A DNA stretch of 64,000 nucleotides from Enhygromyxa salina (GTDB lineage: Bacteria > Myxococcota_A > Polyangia > Nannocystales > Nannocystaceae), in contig NZ_JMCC02000041.1 of the NCBI RefSeq assembly GCF_000737335.2, forward strand, positions 9,599 through 73,598, in the 5' to 3' direction. This document shows positions 43,616 to 51,231 of the stretch, one piece after another; the first letter of the stretch is position 1, and each line of letters starts with the position of its first letter. Made by a program: the position numbers and the translations under genes. The notes beneath the pieces were generated by a model. That model ran no database searches, was not told the DNA's origin, and worked only from the letters and a program-made list of their open reading frames with translations.

Positions 43616-43789
43616 GTGGAGTTGCTCGCTGACGACCGCGGTGCGGAGGCCCTGCCGATGCTCGAGAGCCTCGCCAAGCAAGCCCCGACCCACGCGGCGA
43701 TCCAGGAGGGCTTTGCGATCGCCCTCGAACGCGCAGGTCCTCGGGTCGAGCCGGCTAGTGCCGCGCTCATCCGCGCTCGGATCGACTGA
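43616..43789 (+). CDS. Possible 57-residue TPR-like small protein
   Basis: GTG 43616 follows the pump stop by seven bases. The 57-residue product (ELLADDRGAEALPMLESLAK, then QAPTHAAIQEGFAIALERAG) has the helix-turn-helix spacing of one and a half tetratricopeptide repeats. It may be a short regulatory partner of the pump, the tail of an eroded TPR gene, or a chance ORF. No ribosome site is evident. Confidence is low. Confidence 0.35.
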   Translation: MELLADDRGAEALPMLESLAKQAPTHAAIQEGFAIALERAGPRVEPASAALIRARID

Positions 43790-43920
43790 GCCTCGGAGCC
43801 CAACCGATCGAGATCAGCGCGGGGCGCAGCTTGGCGAGCGCCGGCTCGCCCAACAAACAGCGCGCTTTGGCGGCCAAGACCGCTTGCGGGCCGCGACCCG
43901 TCCAGCGAGCATCCGCGAAC

Positions 43921-45213
43921 ATGCACTTGCTCGCCAATGCGTCGACCGCGGTTGGTTCCGAGACAGAGGAGCTGGTCTTGCACCTGCTCGTGCAGCTCGT
44001 GGTGATCTTGGTCGCCACCCGCGTGGTGACGGTGATCGTCCGGCGCCTCGGCCAGACGGATGTATCTGGCGAGATTCTGGCCGGCCTGGTGCTCGGCCCC
44101 TCGGCGCTGGGGCTGCTGTTCCCGGAGATATCGACCGAGCTGTTCCATCCCTCGACCTCGACGATCTTCGTGGGGCTCGCGCAGATCGGGCTGATCTTGC
44201 TGATGTTTCAGATCGGCATGGAGTTCGAGTTCGGCGAGCAGCTTGGCCAGCGCAAGGCTTCGGTCGTGCTGGTCAGCTTGGCGGGCCTGCTGCTGCCGTT
44301 CTCGTGCGGGTACTTCTCGGCACCATGGTTCCACGCACAGCTCGCTGATCCAAGCACGCCGCTGCTGGGCTTTCGCCTGTTCTTCGCGGTCTCGATGTCG
44401 ATCACGGCGATCCCGATCCTCGGCCGGATCTTCATGGAGCTGGGGCTCTCGCACACCCGGACGGCGGCGCTGGTGATTGGCTCGGCGGCGATCGACGATG
44501 TGATCGGCTGGCTGCTGCTTGGCTCGGTCAGCCTGATCGTCGCCGAGCAGTTCAGCTTTGTGTGGGCGGCCCAGCGGATCGCCATGATCGGCGCTTACGT
44601 GCTCGTGGTGTTCTTCGTCGTCCGGCCCATACTCGGACGCTGGCTGGCCAAGGACATCGCCAAGCGCGGCGGGCTGTCGCTTCCGGCGATCGCGATCGTG
44701 CTGATCGTGCTGTTGTGCTCGGCCTCGATCACCAGCTCGCTCGGCGTGTTTGCGATCATCGGCGGGTTCTTGGTCGGCCTGGCGCTGCACCGCGATCGCC
44801 AGTTCGTCGAGCTGTGGAAGCAGCGGGTCTCGCCGCTGGTGATGATGCTGCTGTTACCGGTGTTCTTCGCCTACACGGGGCTGCGCACGGACATCGGCGC
44901 GATCGATGGGTGGTGGGGCGCGGCCGTCTGCGGCATGGTCCTGGTCGTCGCGTTCGGCTCGAAATTTGGCGGCGCGTTCTTGGCTGCCAAGGCGGTCGGC
45001 GAGCCCACCCGCGACGCGCTGACGATCGGCGTGTGCATGAATACCCGGGCGTTGATGGAGCTCATCGTGATCAACATCGGCTACGACATGGGCGTGGTCC
45101 CGCGCGACATGTTCACGATGTTGGTGATCATGGCGCTGGTCAGCACCTTCATGGCGACGCCGATGATCGCGTGGTTGATGAAGAGCGAGCGGCGACCGGT
45201 CGCGGCCGCGTGA
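43921..45213 (+). CDS. CPA2-type cation/proton antiporter
   Basis: A 430-residue membrane protein with about 12 hydrophobic segments. Family motifs include VSGEILAGLVLGPSALGLL (first helices of KefB/NhaS-type exchangers), IGLILLMFQIGMEFEFGEQL, SITAIPILGRIFMELGL and ALVIGSAAIDDVIGWLLL with the ion-binding Asp pair, and ASITSSLGVFAIIGGFLVGL. No C-terminal TrkA-N domain is present, so it is shorter than KefB. It exchanges Na+ or K+ for H+. ATG 43921 was chosen over TTG 43831. It is convergent with the fdx end of the isc operon. Confidence 0.9.
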   Translation: MHLLANASTAVGSETEELVLHLLVQLVVILVATRVVTVIVRRLGQTDVSGEILAGLVLGPSALGLLFPEISTELFHPSTSTIFVGLAQIGLILLMFQIGMEFEFGEQLGQRKASVVLVSLAGLLLPFSCGYFSAPWFHAQLADPSTPLLGFRLFFAVSMSITAIPILGRIFMELGLSHTRTAALVIGSAAIDDVIGWLLLGSVSLIVAEQFSFVWAAQRIAMIGAYVLVVFFVVRPILGRWLAKDIAKRGGLSLPAIAIVLIVLLCSASITSSLGVFAIIGGFLVGLALHRDRQFVELWKQRVSPLVMMLLLPVFFAYTGLRTDIGAIDGWWGAAVCGMVLVVAFGSKFGGAFLAAKAVGEPTRDALTIGVCMNTRALMELIVINIGYDMGVVPRDMFTMLVIMALVSTFMATPMIAWLMKSERRPVAAA

Positions 45214-45395
45214 CCCCAAAAAAATCGACCCTCGCGGCGTCATCCGCAGCGGCGTCGGTGGCAAGGGAACCACCAGGAGCCACCATGAACCGCATCATCC
45301 TGATCTCGCCATGTGCGGCTTCTTCACCGGGATCGACATCGAATTCCTCGAGGTCCTGACCCCAGATCTGTGAGCCGCGGACCAGCGGCACCGAC
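45214..45395. other. Short convergent intergenic region with an IscX-like trace on the minus strand
   Basis: Between the antiporter and fdx, the minus strand in the frame shifted against fdx reads PSTDPK...QIWGQDLEEFDVDP, reminiscent of the end of IscX. There is no proper start or stop, so it is not called a gene. Otherwise no feature is seen except an A-run on the plus strand at 45219-45226. Confidence 0.3.
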
Positions 45396-45749
45396 TCAGC
45401 CAGCTTTGGGTCGGTGCTCGGGGTGCTCGTTGAACCACACTTCAACGGACTCCTGCGACAGCTCCACGACCAGGTCTTTGTCGCCAAGCTTGACCTGGCA
45501 GCCCAGCCGCGAGTTGGGCCGGACCTCGAAGGCCATGTCCAGCCGGTCTTCTTCGGCGTCGCTGGCCTCGTCGAGCGAGTCCTCCCCTTCGACCACGTAG
45601 CAGTGGCACGAAGAACACGCGCACACGCCCCCGCACGCCGAGCCCATCTTGACGTCGTTGTGCTCGGCGATCTCGAGCAGGCTGACGCCTGACTTGGCCT
45701 CGATGACTCGCTCTTGGTCTGGGCCGCCTCGATAGGTGACTTTGGGCAT
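45396..45749 (-). CDS. fdx: [2Fe-2S] ferredoxin of the isc operon
   Basis: A 117-residue adrenodoxin-type ferredoxin. Start at ATG 45749 with AGGAG seven to eight bases upstream. The cluster ligands are visible: CGGVCACSSC (Cys-x5-Cys-x2-Cys) and the later LGCQV. The fold signature MGSACGGVCACSSCHCYV matches Isc-type ferredoxins. It supplies electrons for cluster assembly on IscU. It is the last gene of the operon, 13 bases after hscA. Confidence 0.95.
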   Translation of the reverse strand: MPKVTYRGGPDQERVIEAKSGVSLLEIAEHNDVKMGSACGGVCACSSCHCYVVEGEDSLDEASDAEEDRLDMAFEVRPNSRLGCQVKLGDKDLVVELSQESVEVWFNEHPEHRPKAG

Positions 45750-45762
45750 TTTCGTTGTGCTC

Positions 45763-47754
45763 CTACTGCGGCTCGATGACTTCGGCCGCGTGCGCGCCAC
45801 GACGTTCGTCGAGCGCTTGTTCTTCGGCAAGGGCCGACTCGATCTCGGCCAGGCTCTTGCCAGCCATGCCGGCCCGCAGCGCCCGCTCCATGCGGCGCCG
45901 CGCGAACGGCTCGGAGCGCTTCTCCAGCTGCTCGCGCGCCTTGTTGATTGGATCGGCGTGCTCGGACTGCTGCATCACGGCCTCGCACTCGACCAGCGCC
46001 GCGAGGATCTGCGCGTGCTCCTCGGGGTCGAGCATGCCTTCAATTGAGCCGACCTCGTCGATCGCCGTGCGCAGCGCGAGCATGACCCGGCCCATCTCGA
46101 CCCGGGCCTCGGCCAGGTTGCGCGCCGCGAAGTCCTCGCGGGCGTGATCCAGGCTGTCCATCACCAGCTCGTCGACCTCGTCGCCCGACAGACCGTAGGT
46201 TGGCTTGACCTCGATCGACTGCTTGACGCCGGTCATCAGCTCGCGGGCGGTGACCGTGAGCAGCGCGTCGGCGTCGAGCTCGAAGGTGATCTCGACCCGG
46301 GCCATGGATGGCGGCAGGCGCGGGATCCCACGCAGCTCGAAGCGCGCCAGGCTGCGGCAGTCGTCGGCCAGCTCGCGCTCGCCCTGGACCACGTGCACGG
46401 TCATGCCGGTCTGCTTCTCGCTGTAGTTTGTGAACACCTGCCGGGCCGAGATCGGGATCGTGGCGTTGCGCGGGATGATCTTTTCCACGATCCCGCCCAT
46501 GGTCTCCAAGCCCAGGCTCAGCGGCACGACATCGAGCAGGGTCACGCCCTCGCGCTCGCTCCCCGACAGGATGTCGGCCTGGATCGCGGCGCCGTAGGCC
46601 ACGACCTTGTCGGGATCGATGTCGGCGAGCGGCTCGCGGCCGAACGCCTGCTCGACGAGCTTGCGGACCAGCGGCACCCGCGTTGAGCCGCCGACCAAGA
46701 CCACGCCGTCGAGCTCGCGCTTGTCGACGCCTGCATCGGACAGCGCGGCCTTGCTGACCTTGATCGTGCGCTTGACCAGGGGGAGGATCAGCGCGTCGAG
46801 CTGCGCCCGCGTCACCTGGGTCGGGCCCAGCTCGCAGCGCTCGAGCGTCACGCTGGTCACCTCGGCGTCGCTGAGCGCCTCTTTGGCGGCGCGCGCGGCC
46901 AGCATCAGCTCTTGCTGCTGCGCGGGGCTGGGCGCGCTCAGCTTGGCGAGCTCGCGCAGGTGGCCCGCGAGCGCGCGGTCGAAGTCGTCGCCGCCAAGCG
47001 CCGAGTCGCCGCTGGTCGCCAACACCTGAAACACGCCCGCGCGCAGGCGCAGGATCGAGATGTCGAAGGTGCCGCCGCCAAGATCGTAGACCGCGAACGA
47101 GCCCTCGCCGTGCTCACCGCGACCCTGGCGATCCAGCCCGTAGGCCAGCGCGGCCGCGGTGGGCTCGGCGAGCAGACGAAACACCTCGAGCCCGGCGATC
47201 CGCCCGGCGTCCTTGGTTGCCTGGCGCTGGGCCTCGTCGAAGTAGGCCGGGACCGTGATCACAGCGCCGCTCACGTCATCGTCGAGCTCGTGCTCGGCCC
47301 GGTCGCGCAGGACCTCCAGGATCCGCGCCGACACCTCCACGGGGCTGACGTAGCGGGGCGGCTGACCGGGATCCGCGACATCCAGCCGGACCACCTGCGC
47401 GTCGTCGGCGAGGCGATACGGGTGGGTGAAGTCGATGTCCTTGGGCCCCCGGCCCATGAAGCGCTTGACGCTCGACAGGACCTGCTCGGGGTGCTCGACC
47501 GCGACCGCTCGCGCGGCGCGACCGACCACGACCTCGCCACCGGCGTACGACACGACCGAGTGCAGCAGCGTCTGGCCCTCGGCGTCCGCGAGGACCCGCG
47601 GCGCGGCGCCGTTGGGTGCGATCGCAACCAAGCTGTGGGTGGTGCCAAGGTCAATGCCGATCGCCTTGCCAGGCTTGCGCCTGCGCTTGCTCGGTGCCTC
47701 GGGCTCGGCGATCTGAAACAGTCCGCCGCCCTGAATATCGATGCTCTGCGCCAT
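45763..47754 (-). CDS. hscA: Fe-S cluster assembly chaperone HscA (Hsp70 family)
   Basis: A 663-residue specialised Hsp70. A short N-terminal extension precedes GKAIGIDLGTTHSLVAI (phosphate-1 loop). Further on come VITVPAYFDEAQRQATKDAG, YDLGGGTFDISIL (phosphate-2), VVLVGGSTRVPLVRKL, then a substrate-binding domain with IIPRNATIPISARQVFTNYS and a helical lid. It transfers nascent clusters from IscU (LPPVK recognition motif) with HscB. The start is ATG 47754 (an upstream Met at 47787 overlaps hscB). It is seven bases after hscB and 13 before fdx. Confidence 0.95.
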   Translation of the reverse strand: MAQSIDIQGGGLFQIAEPEAPSKRRRKPGKAIGIDLGTTHSLVAIAPNGAAPRVLADAEGQTLLHSVVSYAGGEVVVGRAARAVAVEHPEQVLSSVKRFMGRGPKDIDFTHPYRLADDAQVVRLDVADPGQPPRYVSPVEVSARILEVLRDRAEHELDDDVSGAVITVPAYFDEAQRQATKDAGRIAGLEVFRLLAEPTAAALAYGLDRQGRGEHGEGSFAVYDLGGGTFDISILRLRAGVFQVLATSGDSALGGDDFDRALAGHLRELAKLSAPSPAQQQELMLAARAAKEALSDAEVTSVTLERCELGPTQVTRAQLDALILPLVKRTIKVSKAALSDAGVDKRELDGVVLVGGSTRVPLVRKLVEQAFGREPLADIDPDKVVAYGAAIQADILSGSEREGVTLLDVVPLSLGLETMGGIVEKIIPRNATIPISARQVFTNYSEKQTGMTVHVVQGERELADDCRSLARFELRGIPRLPPSMARVEITFELDADALLTVTARELMTGVKQSIEVKPTYGLSGDEVDELVMDSLDHAREDFAARNLAEARVEMGRVMLALRTAIDEVGSIEGMLDPEEHAQILAALVECEAVMQQSEHADPINKAREQLEKRSEPFARRRMERALRAGMAGKSLAEIESALAEEQALDERRGAHAAEVIEPQ

Positions 47755-47761
47755 GAGAGGT

Positions 47762-48355
47762 CTACCCTGAGCCGGCCTCGAGCTCATCGAGCAAGGCGCC
47801 GACTTCGTCGTTGAAGCGCTGCAAGTAGCGACGGTGCACGAGCTCCGCCGCAGCCGCTCGCGTGTCGCCGCGCTCGAGCGCCGCGACGCCCGCGTCGAAC
47901 ACCTGCTCGAGCTCGGCTTCGATCTCGTCGCGCAGCTGCTCGAGCGCTTCGGTGCCCCCGGAGCTGACCGCCTCGAGGCGCTCGCGTCGCTCGATCATCT
48001 CGATCAAGAACGACTGCTCGGGGTGCGGCGCGCCGGTCTGCGGATCGCTGGAGTCGAGATCCACGCCGCCGAGCTTGACCAGGTACTCCGCCCGGCGAAC
48101 GCGATCACGCAAGACCTGGTAGGCCTCGTTGAGCGCCGCGCTGTGCTCGAGCGCAGCCCGGCGCGTCGCCGCGTCCGCGCCTGCGTGGCGATCCGGGTGA
48201 TAGCGGCGCGAGCGATCGAGGTAGCCGTCCTCGAGCGCGTTGCGATCTACGCGCCACGCCCGATCGAGGCCAAGCCGCGCGAAGTGATCGAGCGCCGGGT
48301 CGAAGGGCTCGAGCCCGCCGTCAGAAGTTGACAGACTCGCCGCAGCCACAGTCAT
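47762..48355 (-). CDS. hscB: Co-chaperone HscB (J-domain)
   Basis: A protein of about 197 residues. The N-terminal J-domain shows FDPALDHFARLGLDRAWRVD and the His-Pro-Asp motif in RRYHPDRH. The C-terminal three-helix region (EQSFLIEMIERRERLEA) matches the IscU-binding part of HscB. It stimulates HscA ATPase and presents IscU. The start is uncertain: ATG 48355 overlaps the iscA end by 35 bases; later codons are not usual starts. The operon position between iscA and hscA is the classic order. Confidence 0.9.
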   Translation of the reverse strand: MTVAAASLSTSDGGLEPFDPALDHFARLGLDRAWRVDRNALEDGYLDRSRRYHPDRHAGADAATRRAALEHSAALNEAYQVLRDRVRRAEYLVKLGGVDLDSSDPQTGAPHPEQSFLIEMIERRERLEAVSSGGTEALEQLRDEIEAELEQVFDAGVAALERGDTRAAAAELVHRRYLQRFNDEVGALLDELEAGSG

Positions 48356-48716
48356 TCTTGACGTTGGGGTTGTCGAACTGGAAGCCGTGCCCACGGATGC
48401 CCTTCTCGAAGTGGATCGTCGTCCCTTCGAGATAGATCATGCTCTTGGGATCGACGTACACGCGCACGCCGTTGTCGGCCGTGATCACGGCGTCGTTCTT
48501 GCGCGGGGGCTTGTCGCTGAACTCGAACACGTAGCTGTAGCCGGTGCAGCCGCCGCCGCGGATCCCAAACCGGATCGCCGCGTCTGGGGTGCCGCGCTTG
48601 ACCAGCTGCCCGTGCATGATCTCCGCCGCGGCCGCGGTCACGGTCAGCTTGGGCAGGCTGCCCGCAGCATGCTCCACCGCCGAGCTGGCGGCGTCTTCGC
48701 TGGAGTGCGTTGTCAT
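48321..48716 (-). CDS. iscA: A-type Fe-S carrier protein IscA/ErpA
   Basis: A 131-residue carrier. After a nonconserved N-terminus of about 28 residues the domain reads IRFGIRGGGCTGYSYVFEF with the first Cys ligand, and it ends NDCGCGESVNF with the CxC pair. ATG 48716 is used (GTG 48728 is possible, no strong ribosome site for either). It accepts clusters from IscU and delivers them to targets. It is flanked by iscU and hscB in the standard isc order. Confidence 0.93.
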   Translation of the reverse strand: MTTHSSEDAASSAVEHAAGSLPKLTVTAAAAEIMHGQLVKRGTPDAAIRFGIRGGGCTGYSYVFEFSDKPPRKNDAVITADNGVRVYVDPKSMIYLEGTTIHFEKGIRGHGFQFDNPNVKNDCGCGESVNF

Positions 48717-48740
48717 GTGGGCTTGCACCGTTAGACCTGC

Positions 48741-49127
48741 TTACTCGGGCGTGCCGTGCTTCTTTTGATAGTCGGCGATCGCGGCCTTGATCGCGTCCTC
48801 GGCGAGCACCGAGCAGTGGATCTTGACCGGCGGCAACGACAGCTCTTCGGCGATCTGGCTGTTCTTGATCTGCATCGCGTCGGTCAGCTTCATGCCCTTG
48901 ACCCACTCGGTCACCAGGCTGGAGCTGGCGATCGCGCTGCCGCACCCGTAGGTCTTGAATTTGGCGTCGGTGATCACATCACCTTCAACGCGGATCTGCA
49001 GCTTCATGACGTCGCCGCACGCGGGCGCGCCGACGATGCCGGTGCCCACGCCCTCGTCGTTCTTGTCGAGCGAGCCGACGTTGCGGGGATGCTCGTAGTG
49101 TTCGATGACCTTGTCGCTGTACGCCAT
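48741..49127 (-). CDS. iscU: Fe-S scaffold protein IscU
   Basis: A 128-residue scaffold with all signatures: MAYSDKVIEHYEHPRNVGSL, APACGDVMKLQI (Cys), KFKTYGCGSAIASSS (Cys), the HscA motif LPPVK and HCSVLAEDAIKAAIADY (Cys). AGGAG is positioned well before ATG 49127. It assembles [2Fe-2S] clusters with sulfur from IscS. It lies between iscS and iscA. Confidence 0.97.
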   Translation of the reverse strand: MAYSDKVIEHYEHPRNVGSLDKNDEGVGTGIVGAPACGDVMKLQIRVEGDVITDAKFKTYGCGSAIASSSLVTEWVKGMKLTDAMQIKNSQIAEELSLPPVKIHCSVLAEDAIKAAIADYQKKHGTPE

Positions 49128-49151
49128 GATGATTCTCCTGTTGCTGGGAAC

Positions 49152-50372
49152 TCAGTGCGCCGTCCACTCGATCGACGCGAGGTCGATGCCCTCTTGAACC
49201 ATCTCCCACAGCGGAGACATGGCCCGGAGGCGCTCGACGTTCTCACGAATGCGGTCGACCACATAGTCGACCTCTTCGCGGGTTGTGTAGCGGCCAATTG
49301 TCATGCGCAGGCTCGAGTGCGCGAGCTCGTCGTTGAGGCCCATCGCGCGCAGCACGTAGCTGGGCTCGAGGCTGGCCGAGGTGCAGGCCGAGCCGCTGGA
49401 CACCGCGATGCCCTTGAGGCCCATGAGCAGCGACTCGCCCTCCACGTACGCGAACGAGATGTTCAGCGTGCCGGGCAGGTGGTGTGCGAGGGTGCCGTTG
49501 ACGATCGCCTCGGGGATCTCTTGGGTCAGCCGCTCGCGCATGTGCTCGCGCAGGCCCAGGATCCGCTCGGTGTCCGCCGCCATGTCTTGCGCGGCGATCT
49601 CGGCGGCCGCGCCAAACCCCACGATCAACGGGACCGCGAGCGTGCCCGAACGGTTGCCGCGCTCGTGCCCGCCGCCGTGGATCTGCGGGGCGATCCGCAC
49701 GCGCGGACGCCGACGCCGGACATACAGCGCGCCCACGCCCTTGGGCCCGTAGATCTTGTGGGCCGAGATGCTCATCAGGTCGATGTGCATCGCGTCGACG
49801 TCCAGCGGGATCTTGCCGTAGGCCTGGACCGCGTCGGTGTGGAACAAGACCTTGCGGGCGTGACACAGCGCGCCGATCTTGGCCAGCTCTTGGACCACGC
49901 CAGTCTCGTTGTTGGCGGCCATGATGCTGACCAAGATGGTCTCTGGCCGAAACGCGCGCTCGAGCTCGTCGAGGTCGATCATGCCGTCGGTGCCGACCCC
50001 GAGCCAGGTGACCTCGCAGCCATGCCGCTCGAGGTACTTGCAGGTGTCGATCACCGCCTTGTGCTCGGTCACGCAGGTGATGATGTGGTTGCCCTTCCCC
50101 TCGAGGAACTCGGCGACGCCCTTGATAGCCAGGTTGTTGGCCTCGGTCGCGCCGCTGGTGAAGGTGATCTCTTTTTCGTTGGCGTTGATCAGCGCCGCGA
50201 CCCGCTCGCGGGCCTTGTCGACCGCCTCTTCGGCGACCCAGCCAAACTGATGCGTGCGGCTGGCCGAGTTGCCAAAGTGGGTCGTGAAGTAGGGCAACAT
50301 CTGCGCGACCACGCGCTCGTCGACCGGGCAGGTCGCGGCGTAGTCCATATAGATCGGGGTCTCGATGCTCAT
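49152..50372 (-). CDS. iscS: Cysteine desulfurase IscS
   Basis: A 406-residue PLP enzyme. It starts MSIETPIYMDYAATCPVDER; the N-terminal MDYAATCPVD and the block SISAHKIYGPKGVGALYVRR, with the PLP-binding Lys in S-x-H-K, are diagnostic. The sulfur-carrying loop SSGSACTSASLEPSYVLRAM contains the catalytic Cys, and ASSLRMTIGR-type sequence (HSSLRMTIGRYTT) follows. It converts cysteine to alanine and hands persulfide to IscU. ATG 50372 is eight bases after the merR-like stop, so it is translated from the same mRNA. Confidence 0.97.
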   Translation of the reverse strand: MSIETPIYMDYAATCPVDERVVAQMLPYFTTHFGNSASRTHQFGWVAEEAVDKARERVAALINANEKEITFTSGATEANNLAIKGVAEFLEGKGNHIITCVTEHKAVIDTCKYLERHGCEVTWLGVGTDGMIDLDELERAFRPETILVSIMAANNETGVVQELAKIGALCHARKVLFHTDAVQAYGKIPLDVDAMHIDLMSISAHKIYGPKGVGALYVRRRRPRVRIAPQIHGGGHERGNRSGTLAVPLIVGFGAAAEIAAQDMAADTERILGLREHMRERLTQEIPEAIVNGTLAHHLPGTLNISFAYVEGESLLMGLKGIAVSSGSACTSASLEPSYVLRAMGLNDELAHSSLRMTIGRYTTREEVDYVVDRIRENVERLRAMSPLWEMVQEGIDLASIEWTAH

Positions 50373-50379
50373 GACGGGC

Positions 50380-50931
50380 TCACGTGCTCAGCTCTTCGTT
50401 GGAGTTGTTGGCGTTGGTGTCACCGCTGCCGCGGTTGAGGTGGATGCCCGAGACCAGCTTGGGCTCGGGCAGGCCACCGTGGCGATCGTCGCCACACTCG
50501 ACACACGCTTTGGTGGAGGTCTCGCCGCAGCTGCGGCAGGCCTCGAGGTAGCTGAGGCTCTCGGCGATGTCGCGCTCGAGCTGCAACAGCTTTTGGATCT
50601 GTTCGCGGGTGTCGCGAAGCTTGCTCTGGAACAGCTCGCGGACCCCATGCATGGCCCCCGGTGCCGAGGCCGAAGACTCGACGGCCTCGAGCAAGCCGCG
50701 GATCTGGCCCAGTTTGAAGCCCATGTCCTGGAGCTTGCTGATCCAGTAGACCCGGGCGAGCTCGTCGGAGCCGTACAGCCGAAACCCGCCGTCCGAGCGC
50801 TCGGGCGAGAGCAAGCCCATCTCTTCGTAGAGATGGAGCGCGCGCACCGTCTTGCCGGTCTTGCGCGCGAGCTGGCCAATCTTCATCCGGGGCTTCGCCC
50901 CTGTCTTGACCGCGCTGCTTGGTTTGCCCAT
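50380..50931 (-). CDS. MerR-family regulator with four-Cys C-terminal cluster, first gene of the isc operon
   Basis: A 183-residue regulator (start ATG 50931; a shorter form from ATG 50886 is possible). Residues 16-85 are the MerR winged helix: MKIGQLARKTGKTVRALHLY, EEMGLLSPERSDGGFRLYG, DELARVYWISKLQDMGFKL. A dimerisation coiled coil follows (about 100-130), then C132-x2-C135-x7-C143-x2-C146 (ACRSCGETSTKACVECGDD) and a polar tail. The cysteine cluster could bind an Fe-S cluster, as in SoxR (different spacing), or zinc. It replaces IscR at the head of the operon. Two dyads with the exact geometry of MerR operators lie just upstream (50968-50993 and 51108-51133). A self-regulated Fe-S sensor of isc expression is the natural inference. 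Confidence 0.85.
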   Translation of the reverse strand: MGKPSSAVKTGAKPRMKIGQLARKTGKTVRALHLYEEMGLLSPERSDGGFRLYGSDELARVYWISKLQDMGFKLGQIRGLLEAVESSASAPGAMHGVRELFQSKLRDTREQIQKLLQLERDIAESLSYLEACRSCGETSTKACVECGDDRHGGLPEPKLVSGIHLNRGSGDTNANNSNEELST

Positions 50932-50967
50932 CGAGTTGCCCGTCCGGCTTGTTTGCCTGGTCCGCTG

Positions 50968-50993
50968 CAACTCTAACCCTAACGTGAGAGTTG
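50968..50993. promoter_or_regulatory. MerR-type operator dyad upstream of the isc operon
   Basis: CAACTCT (50968-50974), 12-base spacer, AGAGTTG (50987-50993): perfect 7-bp arms. The core ACTCT-N12-AGAGT has the same spacing as ZntR-type MerR operators, which place an overlong spacer between -35 and -10. It is 37 bases upstream of the regulator start. Confidence 0.65.
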
Positions 50994-51107
50994 AGTTGCC
51001 CCGCCAACATGACTGGACAAGCCGCTCGTGTCAACCCACCCAGGAACCGCGCAAACGGCTCGGAAGTGGCCTTCTAGCCAACCATGGGCCCAATCTACGA
51101 CGGTCCA

Positions 51108-51133
51108 CAACTCTGACGCACACGTGAGAGTGA
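51108..51133. promoter_or_regulatory. Second MerR-type operator dyad
   Basis: CAACTCT (51108-51114), 12 bases, AGAGTGA (51127-51133). The half-sites and inner bases match the first dyad at most positions (AACTCT.AC.C..ACGTGAGAGT). It lies 115 bases further from the isc operon and near the terminator of the 51232 gene, so it may act on a distal isc promoter. Confidence 0.55.
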
Positions 51134-51174
51134 GGGCGGACACGAGGCGCGGTGGGCTCCACGCGGTGGGCTCC

Positions 51175-51210
51175 AAAAAGAACGAGCCGGAGGGGTTCGC
51201 CTCCGGCTCG
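51175..51210 (-). terminator. Intrinsic terminator of the 51232-53493 gene
   Basis: CGAGCCGGAGG (51183-51193) and CCTCCGGCTCG (51200-51210) form a perfect 11-bp stem with a six-base loop. On the minus strand it is followed by TTCTTTTT (complement of 51175-51182). It starts 22 bases after the stop codon. Confidence 0.9.
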
Positions 51211-51231
51211 CTCGCTACCCTATTTTGTTCC

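Larger units (their letters stand above)
50932..51231. other. isc operon regulatory region
   Basis: The 300 bases between the regulator gene and the lipoprotein gene hold two MerR-type dyads and one terminator and no supported ORF. Because both flanking genes are on the minus strand and the terminator closes the upstream one, the isc promoters must lie here. Confidence 0.6.

Noticed and set aside
45149..45988. Minus-strand 279-codon frame covering fdx and part of the antiporter
   Set aside because: It runs antisense into the antiporter gene and out of frame with fdx; only the IscX-like trace inside was kept as a weak finding.
48756..50438. 560-codon plus-strand frame over iscU and iscS
   Set aside because: Antisense shadow; iscS and iscU are unambiguous on the minus strand.
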